10,346 bases of DNA, taken from contig JAJZMO010000111.1 in the NCBI GenBank assembly GCA_021798235.1, forward strand, positions 1 through 10,346. Reading direction: 5' to 3'. Every line of letters starts with the position of its first letter. The stretch's first letter is position 1. Both the position numbers and the translations under genes were made by a program. Under the pieces are notes generated by a model, which searched no databases, was not told where the DNA came from, and was given only the letters and a program-made list of their open reading frames with translations. This stretch comes from Acidobacteriota bacterium (GTDB taxonomy: Bacteria > Acidobacteriota > Terriglobia > Terriglobales > Acidobacteriaceae). Shown in pieces: positions 1 to 6,944 of this stretch.

Positions 1-344
1 CGCAATTCGGCTATGCCGTAGGCGTTGGCCTCCAGATCATTCAGCAAAAATACATGCTCAATGTTCAGATGGCTGGCGAGCTGACGGCGATCGAGCAGCC
101 ACGGCAGATTGGTCAGTTGAATCCGGCCATCGCGCACGGGGCCTGGGGCGCCAAAACAGGCAGCAAAGACTGGATTCGAATTCGTGTCTGTGGACGCATC
201 CAAAAACTCTTTTGCAATTTGCTCCAAACCAGGATAGTTGCGCGCTGGAAATACCTGGTCCCGAACCTGTTGCAGTTTCCCTTGTGAAAATTGATACAGC
301 GCCAAGTGTACCTTGGTGCCACCCACGTCTCCGGCCAAAATCAT
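1..344 (-). CDS. glk: Glucokinase, N-terminal part (runs off left edge)
   Basis: This is the first 114 residues of an ATP-dependent glucokinase of the bacterial Glk family, which phosphorylates glucose to glucose 6-phosphate in the cytoplasm. Visible marks are the phosphate-binding loop GDVGGTK (residues 5-11), the FGAPGPV stretch (64-70), TNLPW (78-82) and LLNDLEANAYG (100-110). In the last of these, Asp103 matches the catalytic base of E. coli Glk (Asp100). The start ATG (344-342) overlaps the stop of the upstream 6-phosphogluconolactonase gene as ATGA, and a GAGGTGA ribosome-binding site lies just upstream inside that gene, so translation is probably coupled. It is the last gene of the pentose phosphate operon that can be seen, and its product is the substrate of Zwf three genes away. 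The C-terminal half, including the rest of the sugar site, is outside the window, so intactness cannot be judged. The spacing of the motifs fits Glk better than the ROK family. Confidence 0.93.
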   Translation of the reverse strand, partial: MILAGDVGGTKVHLALYQFSQGKLQQVRDQVFPARNYPGLEQIAKEFLDASTDTNSNPVFAACFGAPGPVRDGRIQLTNLPWLLDRRQLASHLNIEHVFLLNDLEANAYGIAEL

Positions 345-1168
345 CGCTTCACCTCAAGCATTCCGATCCCGTTCTTGTCGGGAGCGGGTAACTGCGTCGC
401 TGCATCTCTGTCCAGTAGAAACAGAAGACTGCCAGCATCCGGGCAGATGAGCTGCGACGGCGTTCTTTCTGGATCATACGGCCCCAGCAGCACATCCCGC
501 AGCACCGCGGCCTTATTTTTTCCAGCGATTTGAAAAACCACATTGCGCGCATGGTTCAGCACGGGCGCGGTCAGCGTGACGCGCCAAGTCTCTTTTTGCG
601 GGACGAAGTTCGCTGTGACCAACGCCATCCATTCCTGCAGCGCCTCGGTACCTGGGAAGAGCGAGGCCGTGTGGCCGTCGTCTCCCATGCCCAGCGCGAT
701 CAGGTCAAAGCAGGGAACCTCGGCACCCTCCAGCCGGAATTGATTACGCAGCGTGGACTCATAGCGGGCTGCGGCCTCGTGCGGGTCCAGTTCGCCTTCC
801 ATGCGAAATATCTGCGCCTCGGGCAGCGGCACTTTGGAGAACAGCGCCTCGCGCGTCATGTGAAAGTTGGAGTCGGCGTGATCCGGCGGCACACATCGTT
901 CATCCACCCAGAAGAGAAACAGTCGGCTCCAGTCGACGCGGGTGCGGAATGGAAGATTTGCGTCGGCCAGCATCTCAAAGGTGCGACGCGGCGTGCTGCC
1001 GCCAGAGATGGCGATGCGCGCCAGTTTGCGTGCGGCGATGGATTGCGCGATGCAATCCGTGAACAGTTCTGCCGTGCGCAGGCTGAGCGCCTCGGCATCG
1101 GTTGCAACTTGATAAACGATCTTTTTTGTCTTCGGCATAAGCATGAGCATTGCTGCGTCGCCGCCCAT
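341..1168 (-). CDS. pgl: 6-phosphogluconolactonase
   Basis: This enzyme hydrolyses 6-phosphoglucono-1,5-lactone to 6-phosphogluconate, the second step of the oxidative pentose phosphate pathway. The protein belongs to the Pgl/glucosamine-6-phosphate isomerase fold. From the first ATG (275 residues) one sees SGGSTP (55-60), the phosphate-binding loop; FWVDERCVP (86-94); and GMGDDGHTASLFP (160-172), with the expected catalytic His166. These are the three signatures that separate Pgl from NagB. It follows zwf by 23 nt and its stop overlaps the glk start by four bases. The start is uncertain. ATG codons occur at residues 1, 7, 9 and 11, and none has a clear Shine-Dalgarno site. Beginning at residue 11 (MPKTKK) would leave 265 residues, nearer the usual family length. 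I give the longest form. The function is secure; only the N-terminus is in doubt. Confidence 0.95.
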   Translation of the reverse strand: MGGDAAMLMLMPKTKKIVYQVATDAEALSLRTAELFTDCIAQSIAARKLARIAISGGSTPRRTFEMLADANLPFRTRVDWSRLFLFWVDERCVPPDHADSNFHMTREALFSKVPLPEAQIFRMEGELDPHEAAARYESTLRNQFRLEGAEVPCFDLIALGMGDDGHTASLFPGTEALQEWMALVTANFVPQKETWRVTLTAPVLNHARNVVFQIAGKNKAAVLRDVLLGPYDPERTPSQLICPDAGSLLFLLDRDAATQLPAPDKNGIGMLEVKR

Positions 1169-1191
1169 GGAACCGGCAGCGGCGCAGGCGG

Positions 1192-2730
1192 TTAGGAGTT
1201 GCGCCAGAAGTGTCCCTCCCGCGAGAGGAACACATCCGAAGACGCCGGGCCCCAGCTTCCAGCGGCGTAGTTCGGAAAGTCTCGAGGCGGATGCGCGGCC
1301 CAGGCTTGCAGAATGGGCGTCATCAACGACCAGGTGGCCTCAACTCCGTCGCGGTGCGCGAACAACGTGGCGTCGCCCAGCATCGCATCCAACAGCAATC
1401 GTTCATATCCATTGGCCGAGGAGACACCGAAGGCATCCTTATAGTTGAAGTTCATATTCACCGGACAACTGGACATGGACGGCCCTGGCATCTTGGCGGC
1501 AAAACGCAGCGCGATGCCTTCATCCGGCTGGATGCGCATGGAAATCAGGTTCGGCTCGATGACGCCGCAAGGCGCATTTTTGTCATTGGTGAACAGGTGC
1601 ATCGGCGGCTGTTTGAACTGGATGGTGATTTCCGTGGAACGCTTGCCCAGCCGCTTGCCCGCACGCAAATAAAACGGAACACCGGCCCAACGCCAGTTTT
1701 CGATGCGCAAACGCAGCGCTGCGTAAGTCTCCGTAACCGAATGCGGATTGACACGATCCTCTTCACGGTAGCCCTTGACGGCAACGCCACCCATCACGCC
1801 GGGGCCATACTGGCCGCGCACGGTGTCCTCCAAGGGAATCGGTTCAATCGCGCGCCAGACTTTCAGCTTTTCGGTGCGAATGCTTTTGGCCTCAAAGGAA
1901 GAGGGCGGCTCCATCGCCACGAAGGAGAGCAACTCCATCACATGGTTCTGCATCACGTCGCGCAGCGCGCCGGCACCCTCATAAAACGGGCCGCGCCCCT
2001 CGATGCCAATATCTTCTGCCGCGGTGATCTGTACGTGGTCAATGTAGTTGCGGTTCCAGACTGGCTCAAAGATGCCGTTGGCAAAACGGAAGACCAAGAT
2101 ATTTTGTACGGTCTCCTTGCCCAGATAATGATCAATGCGGAAGATTTGCTCTTCTTCAAAGACCTGGTTGACGTCATCGTTCAACGCGCGGGCTGATTGC
2201 AGGTCGTGCCCAAAGGGTTTTTCGACTATGACGCGCACCCAGTTCTTTTCCGGCTTGGCCATGCCGTGCTCACCAAGCTGGTGGATGATCTCCGCAAAAT
2301 AATCCGGCGCAGTGGCCAGATAGTAGAGCCTGCCGCCGTTCGTGCCATATTGTTGGTCCACGCTGTCCAGCATTTTTTTCAGGGCAATGTAGCCATCGTG
2401 GTCATCAAAGTTCATGGCGTGGTAGCTGATCTTGCGCACGAAGGCTTCCAGCTTGGGATCGCCAGCGTCGACGCCGCCGCCCTTCAGAATGCCGTCGCGC
2501 ATGTCGGCAGCAAAGCTATCGCCGAGCGGACGCCGGGCCACGCCGACAACGGCAAACTTTTCCGGCAGCAATCCGCTCTGCTCCAAATGGAAGAGCGCGG
2601 GCAGCAGCTTGCGCTTGGTCAGGTCGCCGGAGGCGCCAAAGATGACCACCACGCACGGATCGGGAATGCGCTCCGCGCGCTGGGAGGCACGCAACTGCTC
2701 CGGGGAGATGAGAACTTCAGTCGTCGCCAT
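1192..2730 (-). CDS. zwf: Glucose-6-phosphate 1-dehydrogenase
   Basis: This enzyme oxidises glucose 6-phosphate to 6-phosphogluconolactone and commits glucose to the oxidative pentose phosphate pathway. It is 512 residues, normal for the family. The N-terminal Rossmann domain has the nucleotide loop GASGDLTKRK (32-41). Arg66 in VGVAR sits where Leuconostoc G6PDH uses Arg46 to hold the 2'-phosphate of NADP, so NADP use is plausible. EKPFG (170-174) and the active-site signature RIDHYLGKE (198-206), with Asp200 and His201, are intact. The catalytic His is probably His263 in DVMQNH. A strong Shine-Dalgarno site (TTGGAGGAA) precedes the ATG. It lies 27 nt after gnd and 23 nt before pgl, so the three oxidative-branch enzymes are adjacent, with gnd first rather than last. 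No frameshift or missing motif was seen. Confidence 0.98.
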   Translation of the reverse strand: MATTEVLISPEQLRASQRAERIPDPCVVVIFGASGDLTKRKLLPALFHLEQSGLLPEKFAVVGVARRPLGDSFAADMRDGILKGGGVDAGDPKLEAFVRKISYHAMNFDDHDGYIALKKMLDSVDQQYGTNGGRLYYLATAPDYFAEIIHQLGEHGMAKPEKNWVRVIVEKPFGHDLQSARALNDDVNQVFEEEQIFRIDHYLGKETVQNILVFRFANGIFEPVWNRNYIDHVQITAAEDIGIEGRGPFYEGAGALRDVMQNHVMELLSFVAMEPPSSFEAKSIRTEKLKVWRAIEPIPLEDTVRGQYGPGVMGGVAVKGYREEDRVNPHSVTETYAALRLRIENWRWAGVPFYLRAGKRLGKRSTEITIQFKQPPMHLFTNDKNAPCGVIEPNLISMRIQPDEGIALRFAAKMPGPSMSSCPVNMNFNYKDAFGVSSANGYERLLLDAMLGDATLFAHRDGVEATWSLMTPILQAWAAHPPRDFPNYAAGSWGPASSDVFLSREGHFWRNS

Positions 2731-2757
2731 AGGGTTCCTCCAATTGGGCGTTGCAGG

Positions 2758-3666
2758 CTACTCCGCTTTTTTGACCGCGTGGCCGCCAAAGGCATTGCGC
2801 ATCACAGACAACATGCGGTCGGTGTAGTTGTTCTGCTCGCGTGAACGGATGCGGCGAATCAATGACTCCGTAATCACCGGCGCGGAGACGTTGAGGTCAA
2901 TCGCTTCGAAGACTGTCCAGCGGCCTTCGCCCGAATCGCTGACGTAAGCCTCCAGCCCGTCGAGGTCAGGATTCTTTTCCAGCGCTTCTGCGGTCAGGTC
3001 AAGCAGCCACGAGCGCACCACACTGCCATAGCGCCAAATCTGCGCGATCTGGCCCATGTCCAGGTGCAGCGGTTCCTTCTGCTTCATGATGGAAAAGCCT
3101 TCGGCATAGGACTGCATCATTCCGTATTCGATGCCGTTATGAACCATTTTGACGAAGTGTCCGGCTCCGGCAGGGCCTACGCGGCCCCAGCCTTTGTCCT
3201 TGGCGGGTGCAAGCGTTTCGAAGATGGGACGCAGCCGCTCGACCGGAGCTTCGTCACCGCCGATCATCATGCTGTAGCCTTCCTTCAATCCCCAAACGCC
3301 GCCCGAAGTTCCGACATCAATAAAGTTGAATCCCTTGGCCGTCAGGGCTGCATGACGGCGCTGCGAATCTTTGTAATTTGAGTTGCCGCCGTCGATAAAC
3401 GTGTCGCCCTTTTGCATTAGCGGCTCCAGCTTGGCGATGGTCTCATCGACCGGATCGCCGGAGGGAACCATAATCCAGATGGCGCGCGGCGCGGAGAGGT
3501 TCTTCACCAGATCAGCCAGCGATGTGACGCCGACGGAGCCAGCAGCGGTCAGCTTGGCCACCGTCTCCGCGTTGAAGTCGAAGCCAACGACCTTGTGCCC
3601 ACCCTGGCGCAAGCGCTCCGCCATGTTGAAGCCCATTTTGCCGAGACCAATCAAACCCAGTTCCAT
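2758..3666 (-). CDS. gnd: Short-type decarboxylating 6-phosphogluconate dehydrogenase, probably NAD-dependent
   Basis: This enzyme converts 6-phosphogluconate to ribulose 5-phosphate and CO2. At 302 residues it is the short form (as in Bacillus YqeC or GndA-type enzymes), not the roughly 470-residue E. coli Gnd. The Rossmann domain starts at residue 1 with GLGKMG (7-12), and beta strand 2 ends in GFDFN, so Asp30 stands where NADP-dependent enzymes have Asn-Arg. An acidic residue there normally binds the ribose hydroxyls of NAD and repels the NADP phosphate, which is my reason for inferring NAD use. GGNSNYKDS (93-101), GTSGGVWGL (119-127) and FVKMVHNGIEYG (171-182), with Lys173 and Asn177, form the substrate and catalytic site. 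A GAGAGGAA ribosome-binding site lies upstream of the ATG. The gene sits 35 nt after the HAD hydrolase and 27 nt before zwf. 3-Hydroxyisobutyrate dehydrogenases share the fold but lack this GTSGGVWGL plus HNGIEYG combination. Confidence 0.95.
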   Translation of the reverse strand: MELGLIGLGKMGFNMAERLRQGGHKVVGFDFNAETVAKLTAAGSVGVTSLADLVKNLSAPRAIWIMVPSGDPVDETIAKLEPLMQKGDTFIDGGNSNYKDSQRRHAALTAKGFNFIDVGTSGGVWGLKEGYSMMIGGDEAPVERLRPIFETLAPAKDKGWGRVGPAGAGHFVKMVHNGIEYGMMQSYAEGFSIMKQKEPLHLDMGQIAQIWRYGSVVRSWLLDLTAEALEKNPDLDGLEAYVSDSGEGRWTVFEAIDLNVSAPVITESLIRRIRSREQNNYTDRMLSVMRNAFGGHAVKKAE

Positions 3667-3701
3667 AGCCGTGTTCCTCTCTGTAAAGAATTCCGTTTCC
3701 C

Positions 3702-4325
3702 TTATGCAGCCAAAACTCCCAGCCGTTGCAGGTCACTACGCAACTGCGTGGGAGAAAGCATCTGAACAGCCTGAATGCCGAGCATGCGCGCGGCCTCCAC
3801 ATTTTCGTTGCGATCGTCGATAAAGAGCGCCTCGCCCGGCGCGCATTGCAAAATATCCAGCGCGCGCTGGTAGATGGCCGGCTCCGGCTTGCGCAACCCT
3901 GCGTAGCAGGAGCTGAAGAAGCTGGAGAAGATTTTCTTCAAGCCAAAGGCTGCGATGCGGTAATCATTAAGCACCCGCGCCTCATTGTTCAGCAAAGCCA
4001 GCGTGTGGCCTCCTGCTGCGGCCAGTTCCTGCGCCAAGCGTAAATTTTCCGCGTGCAGCACAATGGACTGCGCCTGCATGGCCGCCACAAACTGCTGAGG
4101 AGTGAAGCTGCGCGGCACGTAAAAAACTGTGCGCTGCAAATACTCCTCGACGCTGATGGTGTCGCGCTCCCACAGATCGTTGGCCTGCGGGTGGCGCGGT
4201 TCAAACTCCGCCGCATCCAGCGAGAACTGTTGCAGAACGGCGGTGCGCTCACGGCGATCCCAGCCGTTGGTCAGCAGCACACCACCGCAATCCCACAGCA
4301 GCACCCGGATGGAAGCCAACGCCAT
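3702..4325 (-). CDS. HAD-superfamily hydrolase, possible sugar-phosphate phosphatase
   Basis: This is a 207-residue cytoplasmic HAD-family protein, resembling the YihX-type group (subfamily IA). The motif I nucleophile is Asp12 in LLWDCGGVL; the position two residues on, normally Asp in phosphatases, is Gly14, as in YihX (DLGNV). Residues about 20-95 form the helical cap. Motif II appears as LALLNNEA, with Asn113 where Ser or Thr is usual. Motif III is Lys146 in LRKPEPAIY. Motif IV is FIDDRNEN, with Asp170 and Asp171. The loop spacing is normal, so it is probably active. Its ATG shares one base with the rpiB stop (TAATG) and it has no clear ribosome-binding site of its own, implying translation coupled to rpiB. 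Its place among pentose phosphate genes suggests a sugar-phosphate substrate; E. coli YihX acts on alpha-glucose 1-phosphate. The substrate cannot be read from sequence, so no symbol is given. Confidence 0.85.
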   Translation of the reverse strand: MALASIRVLLWDCGGVLLTNGWDRRERTAVLQQFSLDAAEFEPRHPQANDLWERDTISVEEYLQRTVFYVPRSFTPQQFVAAMQAQSIVLHAENLRLAQELAAAGGHTLALLNNEARVLNDYRIAAFGLKKIFSSFFSSCYAGLRKPEPAIYQRALDILQCAPGEALFIDDRNENVEAARMLGIQAVQMLSPTQLRSDLQRLGVLAA

Positions 4326-4816
4326 TAAGAGGCCGCCGACTTGCCAGAGGATTGGCCAAGATACTTCGCCTCGATGGCCTTCACCTTATTCAAGCGGCGG
4401 ACGAAGCGCGCCTCTTGGCTTTGGAAGCGAGCCGCCAAAAACGCGCTGACAATGTCCTGCGCCAAAGCCGGCCCGATGACGCGAGAGCCAACGACCAGCA
4501 CGTTCATGTCGTCGTGCTCCACGCCCTGATGCGCGGAATATGTGTCGTGACACAGCCCGGCGCGGATACCGGGAATTTTGTTGGCCGCGACAGAAACGCC
4601 CACACCTGAGCCGCAGATCAACACGCCGCGTTCGGCCTTGCCGGAAAGCATAGCCTGTCCCACAGCCGCGGCGAAGTCTGGGTAGTCGGAAGGCTCGGCG
4701 TCATAAGCGCCCATATCGAGCACCTCGTGATCCAGGTGCTCAATGTGGCGACGCATCTCTTCCTTCAACGCGAAGCCTGCGTGGTCGGAGCCAATAGCGA
4801 TTTTCAACCGGCTCAT
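4325..4816 (-). CDS. rpiB: Ribose-5-phosphate isomerase B
   Basis: This enzyme interconverts ribulose 5-phosphate and ribose 5-phosphate. It belongs to the RpiB/LacA/LacB family and has 163 residues from the chosen start. Visible marks are the N-terminal IAIGSDHAG (6-14), with Asp11 and His12; DYPDFA (44-49); [15 protein letters not shown] (66-80), with Cys68 in the place of the catalytic cysteine of E. coli RpiB (Cys66); and [11 protein letters not shown] followed by [11 protein letters not shown], with His90 and His101. The ATG at 4816-4814 overlaps the transketolase stop as ATGA and is preceded by a perfect AGGAGG. An in-frame upstream extension to 4990 is only the tkt gene in another frame. 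The Cys-Gly-Ser-Gly loop and the context favour RpiB over galactose-6-phosphate isomerase subunits. The C-terminal tail (about residues 150-163) is a little longer and polar, with no evident role. Confidence 0.95.
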   Translation of the reverse strand: MSRLKIAIGSDHAGFALKEEMRRHIEHLDHEVLDMGAYDAEPSDYPDFAAAVGQAMLSGKAERGVLICGSGVGVSVAANKIPGIRAGLCHDTYSAHQGVEHDDMNVLVVGSRVIGPALAQDIVSAFLAARFQSQEARFVRRLNKVKAIEAKYLGQSSGKSAAS

Positions 4817-6831
4817 TTCTTTCCTCCTGCCGTCAGCTTTCCAGCCTGAGCGGCCAGTGTTTGTGCCTGCGCCACCACATTCGACAGGCTGATGCCGAGC
4901 TTCTCCAACACGATGGGGCCGGGGGCCGATGCGCCAAAGCGCTCCAAGCCAATCACCGCACCATGGCGGCCTGCGTACTTCCACCAGCACTGCGGGCTGC
5001 CCGCCTCAACGGCCAGCACTGGAACGCGCTCTGGGAAGATGCGGGCCTTGTACTCCTCGGCCTGCTCGTCAAAGATGCGCATGCTGGGCATGGAAACCAC
5101 GCGCGCGTGGATGCCTTGCTTCTGCAATTCCGCAGCGGCGGAAAGAATCAAGGCGACCTCGCTGCCCGCGGCCAGCAAAACTACATCAGGCGTGGCGCTG
5201 CCCTGTTCCAGCACATAGGCTCCGTGGCGAACGCCGTTGAGAATGTCTGTGCGCTCTGGGTCGAGCACCGGCAGATCCTGACGTGAGAGCGCCATGAATG
5301 CCGGACGACGGCGCTCGATGGCAACTTGCCATGCGGCTGCCGTCTCGTTGGCGTCGGCTGGACGAAAGTCCGTCAGACCGGGCATGGCGCGCAGGCTGGC
5401 CAACTGTTCGACTGGCTGGTGCGTGGGGCCATCTTCGCCGAGGCCGATCGAGTCATGCGTAAAGACGAAGAGCGAAGGCGTCTGCATGATCGCTGCCAAG
5501 CGCATGGCCGGGCGGCAATAGTCGCTGAAGACGAAAAACGTAGAGCCATAGGGCAACACGCCGCCGTGTGCAGCCATGCCGTTGACGGCAGCGCACATGC
5601 CAAACTCGCGCACGCCGAAAAAGATGTTGCGGCCCGTTGCATCCAGGTGGAAGTTTGGGCTGTCCTTGATGACGGTCTTGGTGGAGCTGGACAGGTCGGC
5701 GGCGCCGCCGATCAGCTCTGGCAGCTTGGCAGCAATGGCGTTCATCACGGTATTGCCAGCCGTGCGCGTGGCCACGGCTTTGGAGCCAGCGGCAAACTTG
5801 GGCACGCTCGCCTCCCAGCCCGCGGGCAGCTTGCCGGCAAAAACACGCTCATATTCCGCAGCGAGATCAGGAAACTGCTGCTTGTACTTTGTGAAGAGAT
5901 CCTTCCAAGCCGCTTCCAACTGCGCACCGCGCGTGCGCACGGTATCCCAGTTCTTGCGCGCCTCATCCGGCACATAGAAGCTCTTGTCGGCGGGCCAGCC
6001 AAGATTTTCCTTGGTCTTCTTCACATCCTCTGCGCCGAGCGCCTCGCCGTGCACCTTCGAAGTGCCCGCCTTGGGGCTGCCGTAGCCAATGATGGTGCGC
6101 ACGGCGATCAGCGAAGGCTTGTCTGTGACCGCCTGCGCTGTAGCGATGGCTTGCTCAATGGCCGCCAGATCGTTGCCGTCGGCCACATGCTGCACGTGCC
6201 AGTGGTAGGCATCAAAACGCTTGGCCACATCCTCCGTGAAGGAGAGATTCGTCGGCCCGTCGAGCGAGATCAGATTGTCGTCGTAGAGCACGATCAGCTT
6301 GCCCAAGTTCAGCGTGCCCGCCAGCGAGCAGGCCTCGTGCGAGACGCCTTCCATCAGATCGCCATCGCCACAGAGCACATAGGTGTAGTGGTCGGCGACG
6401 TCGAATCCCGGACGGTTGTAGCGCGCGGCCACATGCTTTTCCGCCATGGCCATGCCGACGGCCATCGCCAAGCCCTGGCCCAGCGGACCGGTCGTCACTT
6501 CCACGCCGTCAGTGTCGCCGCGCTCAGGATGGCCGGGCGTGTTCGAATGCCACTGCCGAAAACTTTTCAGGTCATCGAGCGAAACCTTGTAGCCCGACAG
6601 ATGGAGCACGGAATACAGCAGCGCCGAGGCGTGGCCGTTGGAGAGCACGAAGCGGTCGCGGTTGCTCCATGCCGAGTTGGCCGGGTTGTGGCGCATCATT
6701 TTGTGGAAGAGCAGATAGGCGATCGGTGCATCGCCGAGGGGTGCGCCGGGATGACCGCAAGTGGCCTTTTCGACGGCATCAACGGCCAAAAACCGCAGTG
6801 CATTGATGGAGAGGGTATCCAGTTCGCTCAT
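4813..6831 (-). CDS. tkt: Transketolase
   Basis: This is a thiamine-diphosphate enzyme that moves two-carbon units between pentose and other sugar phosphates in the non-oxidative pentose phosphate branch. It is 672 residues, close to E. coli TktA. The pyrophosphate domain has GHPG (His27), NGH (His67), GH (His101), GPLGQG (115-120) and the cofactor motif GDGDLMEG (155-162) ending in the Asp-Asp-Asn at 184-186. Next come His261 in KVHGE, the catalytic Glu409 in GVREFGM, His459 in [15 protein letters not shown] and His471. The sugar-phosphate Arg of SRQDLP lies at 517. All expected residues are present. I chose the internal ATG at 6831 because CGGAG lies 5 nt upstream and the protein then begins [20 protein letters not shown], as in homologues. 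An in-frame ATG at 6885 adds 18 residues unlike the family. It opens the operon, 113 nt downstream of the glucoamylase gene, and overlaps rpiB by four bases. Confidence 0.98.
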   Translation of the reverse strand: MSELDTLSINALRFLAVDAVEKATCGHPGAPLGDAPIAYLLFHKMMRHNPANSAWSNRDRFVLSNGHASALLYSVLHLSGYKVSLDDLKSFRQWHSNTPGHPERGDTDGVEVTTGPLGQGLAMAVGMAMAEKHVAARYNRPGFDVADHYTYVLCGDGDLMEGVSHEACSLAGTLNLGKLIVLYDDNLISLDGPTNLSFTEDVAKRFDAYHWHVQHVADGNDLAAIEQAIATAQAVTDKPSLIAVRTIIGYGSPKAGTSKVHGEALGAEDVKKTKENLGWPADKSFYVPDEARKNWDTVRTRGAQLEAAWKDLFTKYKQQFPDLAAEYERVFAGKLPAGWEASVPKFAAGSKAVATRTAGNTVMNAIAAKLPELIGGAADLSSSTKTVIKDSPNFHLDATGRNIFFGVREFGMCAAVNGMAAHGGVLPYGSTFFVFSDYCRPAMRLAAIMQTPSLFVFTHDSIGLGEDGPTHQPVEQLASLRAMPGLTDFRPADANETAAAWQVAIERRRPAFMALSRQDLPVLDPERTDILNGVRHGAYVLEQGSATPDVVLLAAGSEVALILSAAAELQKQGIHARVVSMPSMRIFDEQAEEYKARIFPERVPVLAVEAGSPQCWWKYAGRHGAVIGLERFGASAPGPIVLEKLGISLSNVVAQAQTLAAQAGKLTAGGKK
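4823..4828 (-). promoter_or_regulatory. Ribosome-binding site of rpiB
   Basis: AGGAGG on the minus strand ends 6 nt before the rpiB ATG, inside the 3' end of tkt. It is the strongest such site in the operon and settles the rpiB start against the longer in-frame extension. Confidence 0.85.
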
Positions 6832-6944
6832 AAAGCTCCGTTTGAGAGTCTCTTCCTGTTCCCGATGCGGAACACCTGCCAACATTCTATAGATTCGCAG
6901 ATTTCACTGGCTGCTGAAAAGCCGCCAGCGTGGAAATCGGCGCA
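6832..6944 (-). other. Gap between glucoamylase and tkt
   Basis: This is the largest gap inside the minus-strand gene run. It holds an imperfect hairpin at 6907-6928 and, on the minus strand, a TATAGA hexamer (6891-6886) that could serve as a -10 element about 55 nt before the tkt ATG, with no good -35 partner. The region could carry a separate promoter for the pentose phosphate genes, which would make the glucoamylase a separate unit, but the signals are weak. Confidence 0.3.
6907..6928 (-). terminator. Hairpin after the glucoamylase stop (weak terminator or processing site)
   Basis: The arms CTGGC (6907-6911) and GCCAG (6924-6928) and the inner arms GCT (6913-6915) and AGC (6920-6922) pair around a 4-nt loop with a single T/C mismatch, giving eight base pairs. 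It lies 17 to 38 nt beyond the glucoamylase stop. No U-rich run follows on the minus strand, so it is not a standard intrinsic terminator. It could attenuate readthrough or protect the 3' end of the upstream message. Confidence 0.35.

Noticed and set aside
1150..2196. 348-residue open frame on the plus strand, antisense to zwf
   Set aside because: It lies wholly opposite a clear G6PDH, resembles no family I know, and has no convincing ribosome-binding site.
4817..4990. Longer N-terminus for rpiB
   Set aside because: The extra residues come from the tkt coding region in another frame. RpiB homologues begin at the [14 protein letters not shown] start, which has a perfect AGGAGG.
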